NCBI GenBank assembly: GCA_002712245.1
Contig: PASZ01000035.1
Coordinates: 1 to 12,850, forward strand
Direction: 5' to 3'
DNA: 12,850 nt
Source: Fidelibacterota bacterium
GTDB lineage: Bacteria; Fidelibacterota; Marinisomatia; Marinisomatales; TCS55
The position numbers were made by a program, and so were the translations under genes. Below the pieces are notes generated by a model, which was given only the letters and a program-made list of their open reading frames with translations, was not told the origin of the DNA and did no database searches. Below are positions 7,905 to 12,850 of the stretch, one piece after another. Numbering within the stretch: position 1 is the stretch's first letter; the number at the start of each line of letters is the position of its first letter.

Positions 7905-8273
7905 GTGATACAACAAGAATCAAGATTAAAAGTAGCAGATAATTCAGGCGCAAGAGAAGTGCTTTGCTTTAAGGTGCTTGGTGGTAGTCGTAGAAGATAT
8001 GCTTCTTTAGGAGATATAATTGTTGTAACTGTTAAGCAGGCTATACCAGACGGAATGGTAAAGAAAGGTCAAGTTTCTAGAGCCGTTGTTGTAAGAACGA
8101 GGAAAGAAGTTAGAAGATCCGATGGATCTTACATACGATTTGATGACAATGCTGCTGTATTGCTAAATGATGCTGGAGAGCCTAGAGGTACAAGAGTCTT
8201 GGGTCCTGTAGCGAGAGAATTACGTGATAGTGGTTATATGAAAATAATCTCAATGGCGCCAGAGGTATTGTAG
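7905..8273 (+). CDS. rplN: 50S ribosomal protein L14 (uL14), GTG start
   Basis: L14 forms intersubunit bridges with 16S rRNA and is the docking site of the silencing factor RsfS. At 122 residues it has the exact family length. It starts with GTG at 7905, giving [19 protein letters not shown], the canonical N-terminus. The [19 protein letters not shown] loop, [13 protein letters not shown] and [13 protein letters not shown] are all present. Upstream there is only a weak TAGG. This is the first gene of the classical spc operon, but here it is five bases from rpsQ, so no separate promoter is apparent. Confidence 0.98.
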   Translation: MIQQESRLKVADNSGAREVLCFKVLGGSRRRYASLGDIIVVTVKQAIPDGMVKKGQVSRAVVVRTRKEVRRSDGSYIRFDDNAAVLLNDAGEPRGTRVLGPVARELRDSGYMKIISMAPEVL

Positions 8274-8274
8274 T

Positions 8275-8583
8275 ATGCGTTTAAAAACTGGCATGAGTGT
8301 AAAAGTAATTAGTGGAAATCACAAAGGTAAAGAAGGAAAGATTCTGAGAATAATTAAGGATAGAAATCGCGTAATTATTGAGGGCGTAAATTTAATAAAA
8401 AAGCATACACGACCTACTCAAGAGAATCCAAAAGGTGGGATTGTTGAGCGTGAAGGATCATTACATATATCGAATGTAATGCACCTGCATAATGGAAACC
8501 ATTCTCGAATTGGCTATAAAAGATTGGAAGATGGGTCTAAAGTAAGAGTTTCAACAAAAAGTGGAGAGGAGATCAAAGAATAA
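8275..8583 (+). CDS. rplX: 50S ribosomal protein L24 (uL24)
   Basis: L24 initiates 50S assembly by binding the 5' end of 23S rRNA and lies near the tunnel exit. The 102-residue protein has an N-terminal KOW motif at about 6-35 (VKVISGNHKGKEGKILRII), followed by the IEGVNLIKKHTRPTQENPKGGI segment and an IHISNV-type block. An AGAGG at 8261-8265 lies nine bases before the ATG and is a reasonable Shine-Dalgarno. The stop TAA shares its last base with the rplE start (TAATG). Confidence 0.97.
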   Translation: MRLKTGMSVKVISGNHKGKEGKILRIIKDRNRVIIEGVNLIKKHTRPTQENPKGGIVEREGSLHISNVMHLHNGNHSRIGYKRLEDGSKVRVSTKSGEEIKE

Positions 8584-9194
8584 TGTCAAAAAAAAATACA
8601 TTAAGATCTTCAAATCCAAATCTCAGAACTAAATACAAAGAAATGGTAATTCCAGCAATGATGAAACAGTTTGGTTATAGTAATTTAATGGAAGTACCTA
8701 AAATAACACATGTTTCAATTAATATGGGTATTGGTGATGGCAAAGATAGCCCTAAAAAGCTTGAAAGTGGCCTCAGCGAACTTACACTTATCTCAGGTCA
8801 AAAGCCCGTTGTGACAAAATCTCGTAAGGATATTTCTAATTTTAAAATAAGAAAAGGATTTCCAGTTGGGTGTAAGGTTACAATTCGCGGCAATAGAATG
8901 TATGACTTTATTGAAAGATTAATTTCTATAGCTCTGCCTAGAACTAGGGATTTTAGAGGTTTATCATTCAAATCATTTGATGGTAGAGGAAACTTTTCAT
9001 TTGGAATAAAAGAGCAAATTATTTTTACAGAAATTGACTATGATAAAATTGATAGTATTCGTGGAATGGATATAAGTTTTTCAACTACAGCTCAATCTGA
9101 TGATGAGTCGTATTGGTTGCTAAAATTTTTGGGACTACCATTACGTGAAAAACCGCAAAAAAACGAAGAAAATACTGAGGATATTAATGGCTAG
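8583..9194 (+). CDS. rplE: 50S ribosomal protein L5 (uL5) with acidic C-terminal tail
   Basis: L5 binds 5S rRNA in the central protuberance and contacts P-site tRNA. The 203-residue protein is longer than the roughly 180 of most bacteria. The core is clear: [73 protein letters not shown] and [23 protein letters not shown]. After the point where L5 normally ends there is a polar tail, [15 protein letters not shown], whose coding bases carry the Shine-Dalgarno of the next gene. AGGAG at 8567-8571 in rplX, eleven bases before the start, may serve rplE. It overlaps rpsN by eight bases. Confidence 0.97.
   Translation: MSKKNTLRSSNPNLRTKYKEMVIPAMMKQFGYSNLMEVPKITHVSINMGIGDGKDSPKKLESGLSELTLISGQKPVVTKSRKDISNFKIRKGFPVGCKVTIRGNRMYDFIERLISIALPRTRDFRGLSFKSFDGRGNFSFGIKEQIIFTEIDYDKIDSIRGMDISFSTTAQSDDESYWLLKFLGLPLREKPQKNEENTEDING
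9177..9181 (+). promoter_or_regulatory. Shine-Dalgarno site GAGGA for zinc-type rpsN
   Basis: GAGGA lies five bases before the rpsN ATG at 9187, within the last codons of the rplE tail. It decides the start of the 61-residue protein over the longer in-frame ATG at 9145. Confidence 0.7.
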
Positions 9195-9372
9195 AAAATC
9201 ACTAATTGTTAAGGCTAAAAGAAAGCCAAAATTTAGCACAAGGCAGTATAATCGCTGCTTTAATTGCGGTAGAGCTGATGGTTATATGAGAAAATTTGGC
9301 TTATGTCGGATATGTTTTAGAGAGATGGCACTCAAGGGAGAAATCCCTGGTGTTATTAAGGCCAGCTGGTAA
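9187..9372 (+). CDS. rpsN: 30S ribosomal protein S14, zinc-binding short form (uS14)
   Basis: S14 is a 30S head protein near the A site. This is the short 61-residue form: [17 protein letters not shown], then four cysteines at 24, 27, 40 and 43 (CFNC and CRIC) expected to bind one zinc ion, and the C-terminal [11 protein letters not shown]. This contrasts with the roughly 100-residue, cysteine-free S14 of E. coli. The start at 9187 matches family length and has GAGGA at proper spacing; the ATG at 9145 would add 14 residues of rplE overlap without homology. The eight-base overlap with rplE suggests coupled translation. Some authors name this form rpsZ. Confidence 0.97.
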   Translation: MARKSLIVKAKRKPKFSTRQYNRCFNCGRADGYMRKFGLCRICFREMALKGEIPGVIKASW

Positions 9373-9376
9373 GGGG
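9371..9376 (+). promoter_or_regulatory. Shine-Dalgarno site AAGGGG for rpsH
   Basis: AAGGGG overlaps the rpsN stop codon and lies five bases before the ATG at 9382. It favours that ATG over a second ATG two codons downstream. Confidence 0.6.
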
Positions 9377-9381
9377 CTATT

Positions 9382-9780
9382 ATGGCAATGACTGATCCAA
9401 TATCTGATATGTTAACTAGAATACGCAATGCAATGGCTGTTGATAAAAGGTTTGTAGATATACCATCGTCAAATATGAAGAAGAGAATAGCATTTGTTCT
9501 CAAGGAAGAAAGCTATATTGAGGATTTTATTTTCATTAAAGATGAAATTGAGCAAAAAATAAGAATTTTTATTAAATATGATCATAAAGGTAAAGCCGTT
9601 ATCTCTGGAATTGAGAGAATTAGTAAGCCCGGTAGAAGAGTTTATGTTAATCGAAATGAAATTCCTCGCGTATTAGATGGGTTGGGGATATCCATTTTAT
9701 CAACATCAAAAGGAGTACTTTCAAATAAAGTCGCTAAACGTTTTGGTATTGGTGGAGAAGTTCTCTGTAATGTTTGGTAA
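9382..9780 (+). CDS. rpsH: 30S ribosomal protein S8 (uS8)
   Basis: S8 is a primary binder of 16S rRNA helix 21 and, in E. coli, the translational repressor of the spc operon. The 132 residues are of normal length. MAMTDPISDMLTRIRNAM opens the protein; the ATG at 9382 fits with the AAGGGG just upstream, though ATG 9388 is possible. VISGIERISKPGRRVYVNRNEIP, then LGISILSTSKGVLSNKVAKR and GGEVLCNVW are family signatures. I saw no obvious copy of an S8-type regulatory hairpin near the rplX-rplE junction, but could not fold it. Confidence 0.97.
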   Translation: MAMTDPISDMLTRIRNAMAVDKRFVDIPSSNMKKRIAFVLKEESYIEDFIFIKDEIEQKIRIFIKYDHKGKAVISGIERISKPGRRVYVNRNEIPRVLDGLGISILSTSKGVLSNKVAKRFGIGGEVLCNVW

Positions 9781-9786
9781 TTAATT

Positions 9787-10335
9787 ATGTCTAGAATTGG
9801 TAAAAAGATAATAAATATATCTGAAAAAGTTGATATTGAAATATCTACTGATCTAATTAAGGTTGTAGGTCCAAAGGGAAATCTTAATATTACGATCAAT
9901 CCTCAAATAAAGGTCGTTAAAAATGAAAATATATTAACCGTTGAACGCCCTTCTGACTCAAGGATTCATAGATCTTTGCATGGCACTACCAGACAGTTGA
10001 TAGCGAATGCAGTATTTGGTGTATCTGAGGGCTTCCAAAAAGAATTAGAAATTAGAGGTGTTGGATATCAGGCAAATATGGATGGAAAATATTTGGTATT
10101 GCAGCTTGGCTATTCTCATGAAATTTTTTTTGAACCACCAGAAAATATTGAAATAAAAGCAAATAAAACTGAGATAGTAGTTTTAGGTATTAATAAACAA
10201 TTAGTTGGTGAAGTTTCTGCAAAAATCAGATCTTTTAGAAAGCCTGAGCCTTACAAGGGCAAAGGCATTAGATATAAAGATGAATATGTACGTTCAAAGC
10301 AAGGCAAAACCGTTGGTGGAGCTACAGCTACATGA
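9787..10335 (+). CDS. rplF: 50S ribosomal protein L6 (uL6)
   Basis: L6 has two repeated domains and binds 23S rRNA near the sarcin-ricin loop, close to where EF-G acts. The 182-residue protein starts MSRIGKKIINISEKVDIEI and carries VVGPKGNLNI, the central HRSLHGTTRQLIANAVFGV and EIRGVGYQANMDG segments, and the C-terminal PEPYKGKGIRYKDEYVRSK. The ATG sits in a TAATTATG box (9782-9789) with no Shine-Dalgarno. It ends with TGA inside an ATGA overlap with rplR. Confidence 0.98.
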   Translation: MSRIGKKIINISEKVDIEISTDLIKVVGPKGNLNITINPQIKVVKNENILTVERPSDSRIHRSLHGTTRQLIANAVFGVSEGFQKELEIRGVGYQANMDGKYLVLQLGYSHEIFFEPPENIEIKANKTEIVVLGINKQLVGEVSAKIRSFRKPEPYKGKGIRYKDEYVRSKQGKTVGGATAT

Positions 10336-10706
10336 TTAAAAAATTAACAAAAAACGAAATAAGAAATAAACGTAGAAGAAATCGTAGCAAGCGTAACAAT
10401 ATTGCGCACTCAACTAAACCACGCTTGGTTGTATCGAAGTCTCTTAGGCATATTTCTGCACAAGTTATCGATGACCACACTAGGGCAACATTAATTTCTT
10501 CATCATCCAAGGATAAAGATTTGCAAAAAGATATAAAAAAAGTAAAGACAAAAACTGAAATGAGCACGCTTATTGGCGCATCTATTGCCTCAAAGGCAAT
10601 CAAAAATAAAATAACTGAAGTTGTTTTTGATAGAAATGGCAATCCATACCATGGTCGAGTCAAGGCTGTCGCTGATGCTGCTAGAGAAGCTGGTTTAAAA
10701 TTTTAG
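10332..10706 (+). CDS. rplR: 50S ribosomal protein L18 (uL18)
   Basis: L18 binds 5S rRNA together with L5 in the central protuberance. The 124 residues are slightly above the E. coli length. The highly basic N-terminus (KRNEIRNKRRRNRSKRN type) precedes KPRLVVSKSLRHISAQVIDD, and the C-terminus has FDRNGNPYHGRVKAVADAAREAGLKF, both typical. It overlaps rplF by four bases (ATGA) and has no Shine-Dalgarno, so coupled reinitiation is likely. Confidence 0.97.
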   Translation: MIKKLTKNEIRNKRRRNRSKRNNIAHSTKPRLVVSKSLRHISAQVIDDHTRATLISSSSKDKDLQKDIKKVKTKTEMSTLIGASIASKAIKNKITEVVFDRNGNPYHGRVKAVADAAREAGLKF

Positions 10707-10716
10707 AAGAGAAAAT

Positions 10717-11214
10717 ATGATTAATCCTGCAGAATTAGATTTACAAGAAGAAAACGTAATTAAAGTGACACGTGTTGCAAAGGTTACGTCAAGAGGTAAA
10801 AATTTCCGTTTTGGAGCTTTGGTAGTGATAGGTGATGGTAAAGGACATGTCGGAATTGGGCAAGGCAAAGCCGGCGAGGTAATGTCGGCTATTAATAAAG
10901 CAAAAGAAGAAGCAAAGCAAAATATTGTGAAAATTGATTTAATCAATGGCACTATTCCTCATAAAATAGTTTCAAGATATAGCGCTAGTAAAGTAATGCT
11001 AAAACCAGCAGCGCCAGGTACTGGTATTATTGCTGGCGCAGCAGTTAGAGCTGTGATGGAGCAAGTTGGTATAAAAAATATTCTTACTAAGAGATTTGGG
11101 TCAAACAACCCTCTTAATGTAACGAAAGCAACAATGAAAGCATTGAATGACCTTCAGGATGCGGTAAGCGTGTCAAATAAACGAGGGATTTCAATTAAAG
11201 ATGTTTTTAACTGA
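10717..11214 (+). CDS. rpsE: 30S ribosomal protein S5 (uS5)
   Basis: S5 helps set decoding accuracy at the 30S mRNA entry side and includes the loop that contacts spectinomycin. The 165-residue protein has an N-terminal double-stranded-RNA-binding-like domain (VIKVTRVAKVTSRGKNFRF to GHVGIGQGKAGEV) and a C-terminal domain with LKPAAPGTGIIAGAAVRAV and NNPLNVTKATMKAL. In the loop, residues 25-26 are Ser-Arg where E. coli has Lys-Gly; this area is altered in spectinomycin-resistant mutants of other species. A weak purine run, AGAAGAG, precedes the ATG. It ends with TGA at 11212-11214. Confidence 0.97.
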   Translation: MINPAELDLQEENVIKVTRVAKVTSRGKNFRFGALVVIGDGKGHVGIGQGKAGEVMSAINKAKEEAKQNIVKIDLINGTIPHKIVSRYSASKVMLKPAAPGTGIIAGAAVRAVMEQVGIKNILTKRFGSNNPLNVTKATMKALNDLQDAVSVSNKRGISIKDVFN

Positions 11215-11223
11215 TTTAATTGC

Positions 11224-11415
11224 ATGAGTAAAAATAAAACATTAAAAATCAAACTGATCAAAAGCTCAATTGGTTACAAGAAAAAAGCTAAATTGACATT
11301 GAAAGCTTTAGGTTTAAAGAAAATGAATCAGATTGTAGAACATAAAGATACTCCATCGCTAAGAGGGATGCTTGATGTTGTTAGCTATCTAGTAAAAGTT
11401 GAAGAGTCAAAATGA
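11224..11415 (+). CDS. rpmD: 50S ribosomal protein L30 (uL30)
   Basis: L30 is a small peripheral 50S protein that is not universal in bacteria. The 63-residue frame shows the family pattern: KIKLIKSSIGYKKKAKLTLKALGL, then KKMNQIVEHKDTPSLRGMLDVVSYLVKVEE. The gap from rpsE is nine bases, without a Shine-Dalgarno. The TGA stop overlaps the rplO start as ATGA at 11412-11415. Confidence 0.95.
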   Translation: MSKNKTLKIKLIKSSIGYKKKAKLTLKALGLKKMNQIVEHKDTPSLRGMLDVVSYLVKVEESK

Positions 11416-11852
11416 AATTAGGTGAATTAAAACCAGCCAAAGGATCAACGCAGTCTAAAAAAAGAGTAGGCAGGGGCCATGGATCTGGATTAGGAAGAAA
11501 TGCTGGAAGAGGAGATAAGGGTTACCACTCTAGATCTGGATCAAAACATCGTCCATGGTTTGAGGGTGGACAAATGCCATTACATCGAAGAGTACCTAAG
11601 AGGGGTTTCTCTAATTTTCTTTTTAAAAAGGAATACCAAATTGTCAATATTTCTGACTTTGATATAATTGAATCTGAATTAATTGACCCATCAGTTATGA
11701 GAGAAAATGGTTTAGTAAAATATGCTTTAAGACCGATCAAGGTTTTAGGAAATGGCGAATTAAATAAAAAAGTAAATGTTACAGCTAGCGCATTTAGTTC
11801 TTCAGCTATTAAAAAAATTGAAAAAAAGGGTGGCGTTGTCACTATTCAATAA
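11412..11852 (+). CDS. rplO: 50S ribosomal protein L15 (uL15)
   Basis: L15 is an organising protein of the 50S core that contacts several 23S rRNA domains during late assembly. The 146 residues match the family. MKLGELKPAKGSTQSKKRVGRG is followed by GHGSGLGRNAGRGDKG, SGSKHRPWFEGGQMPLHRRVPKRGF, and the C-terminal domain with VKVLGNGELNKKVNV-like sequence and AIKKIEKKGG. It overlaps rpmD by four bases and lies three bases before secY. A purine run (GAAGAG) precedes the ATG. Confidence 0.98.
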   Translation: MKLGELKPAKGSTQSKKRVGRGHGSGLGRNAGRGDKGYHSRSGSKHRPWFEGGQMPLHRRVPKRGFSNFLFKKEYQIVNISDFDIIESELIDPSVMRENGLVKYALRPIKVLGNGELNKKVNVTASAFSSSAIKKIEKKGGVVTIQ

Positions 11853-11855
11853 ACT

Positions 11856-12850
11856 ATGATTGAAAAAATAAAATCAATTTTTATCATACCTGAACTTCGT
11901 AAAAGAATTCTTTTTACTTTAGGTGTTTTGGTTGTTGCTAGGCTTGGTGCTCATATTCCTATCCCTGGAATTAATGGAGAGGCTCTTAGCGCTGCATTTC
12001 AAGGCTATCAAAATACATTATTAGGATTATATAACTTATTTGCTGGAGGTGCTTTTGAGAAAGCAACCCTCTTTGCATTGGGTATTATGCCCTATATATC
12101 TGCATCAATTATAATTCAATTGATGAGCACTGTCGTACCATATTTTCAAAGATTGCAAAAAGAAGGTGAAGCAGGAAGAAAAAAGATCACCCAGGTAACT
12201 AGATATTTAACAGTGTTAATTTCAGCTATGCAGGCTTACGGTATTGTTGCTGTATTTTTACCATCAATGTCATCTGCAGGTCAATCGGTAGTTATTAATC
12301 CTGGATTTTCATTTATCTTTACAGGGACAATTTGTTTAATTACTGGTACTATTCTTTTAATGTGGCTTGGTGAGCGAATTACAGAACGAGGAATTGGTAA
12401 TGGAATATCTTTAATTATTATGATAGGAATTGTTTCAAGATTGCCAAATGTAATTGTTAGTGAGATTACCCTTATAAATGAAGGCGTTAGAAGCATTTTA
12501 AGTGAATTGATATTATTAGCTATTATGTTTGCTGTAATATCATTTGTAGTGCTCCTAACTCAAGGGACAAGAAAAATTCCTGTATCTTACGCCAAGCGGG
12601 TTGTAGGTAGAAAAGTTTATGGTGGCCAATCAACTCATATTCCATTAAAAGTAAACACTGCTGGAGTGATGCCTATAATTTTTGCGCAGTCGATTATGTT
12701 TATTCCGAGTACAATTGCAACTTTTTTTAGTGAAAGTAATTTTATGCAGACTGTGATGAGATGGTTTTCTTTTGACCATCCTTTTTATTGGATAGTTTTT
12801 GGTTTGATGATTGTATTTTTTACATATTTTTACACCGCTATTGCTTTTGA
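11856..12850 (+). CDS. secY: Preprotein translocase subunit SecY (3' end cut by window)
   Basis: SecY is the pore subunit of the SecYEG translocon in the inner membrane. The visible 331 residues are about three quarters of the protein and stay open to the window edge. Translated from ATG 11856 it begins MIEKIKSIFIIPELRKRIL. Membrane segments are seen at about 18-36, 70-95, 113-137, 150-172, 182-195, 215-236, 268-290 and 308-331, with the plug region between the first two. Conserved blocks include ARLGAHIPIPG (28-38), GIMPYISASIIIQLM (76-90), GERITERGIGNGISL (172-186) and YAKRVVGRKVYGGQSTHIP (245-263), the last two in cytosolic loops that engage SecA and ribosomes. It follows rplO by three bases, its usual place in the spc operon. 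Confidence 0.98.
   Translation, partial: MIEKIKSIFIIPELRKRILFTLGVLVVARLGAHIPIPGINGEALSAAFQGYQNTLLGLYNLFAGGAFEKATLFALGIMPYISASIIIQLMSTVVPYFQRLQKEGEAGRKKITQVTRYLTVLISAMQAYGIVAVFLPSMSSAGQSVVINPGFSFIFTGTICLITGTILLMWLGERITERGIGNGISLIIMIGIVSRLPNVIVSEITLINEGVRSILSELILLAIMFAVISFVVLLTQGTRKIPVSYAKRVVGRKVYGGQSTHIPLKVNTAGVMPIIFAQSIMFIPSTIATFFSESNFMQTVMRWFSFDHPFYWIVFGLMIVFFTYFYTAIAF

Noticed and set aside
10328..10663. 111-residue open frame on the minus strand
   Set aside because: It lies antisense to rplR, has no recognisable family, and is explained by the composition of the real gene; the same holds for the minus-strand frames at 921-1157, 2301-2546, 4075-4305, 5463-5690, 6360-6575, 9282-9503, 9642-9899, 10695-10952, 11522-11842 and 12281-12496.
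1..12850. Internal terminators, tRNAs, insertion sequences, CRISPR or accessory systems
   Set aside because: Gaps between genes are at most 11 bases and every stretch is accounted for by a standard translation or secretion gene.

Overview
The window is a single plus-strand ribosomal protein supercluster. It holds the str operon (without tuf) joined to the S10 and spc operons: rpsL-rpsG-fusA-rpsJ-rplC-rplD-rplW-rplB-rpsS-rplV-rpsC-rplP-rpmC-rpsQ-rplN-rplX-rplE-rpsN(zinc type)-rpsH-rplF-rplR-rpsE-rpmD-rplO-secY. There are 24 complete genes plus the 5' three quarters of secY. No gap between genes exceeds 11 bases, and several neighbours overlap, so one polycistronic mRNA is likely. No RNA genes, mobile elements, CRISPR arrays, long repeats, internal terminators or accessory genes were seen.

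The DNA is A+T-rich (about one third G+C by eye), and the proteins are rich in Lys, Ile and Asn. Three features suggest a low-G+C, probably uncultured member of the FCB side of Bacteria: direct fusA-rpsJ linkage with no tuf, few Shine-Dalgarno sites in the first third of the cluster, and a short four-cysteine S14. A marine Marinimicrobia/SAR406-like organism is my best guess, held with low confidence. The code looks standard: 15 genes end in TAA, 5 in TAG and 4 in TGA, and TGG encodes Trp throughout.

Layout. 1-55 is an A+T-rich leader with possible promoter elements. 56-2996 encodes S12, S7 and EF-G, the decoding and translocation module. 3002-7899 is the S10 block (S10, L3, L4, L23, L2, S19, L22, S3, L16, L29, S17). 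7905-11852 is the spc block (L14, L24, L5, S14, S8, L6, L18, S5, L30, L15). 11856-12850 is SecY, the translocon pore, cut by the window edge. Together these supply small- and large-subunit proteins, the translocase EF-G and the membrane exit channel that binds translating ribosomes.

The one striking anomaly is in rplC (L3). An in-frame TGA at 3663-3665 stands where the family has an almost invariant glycine, and the rest of L3 continues in the same frame to a normal end. A GGA-to-TGA base error, a population variant, or real readthrough/recoding of an essential gene would all explain it. Sequence alone cannot decide, and an error is the default. No novel multi-gene system is present.
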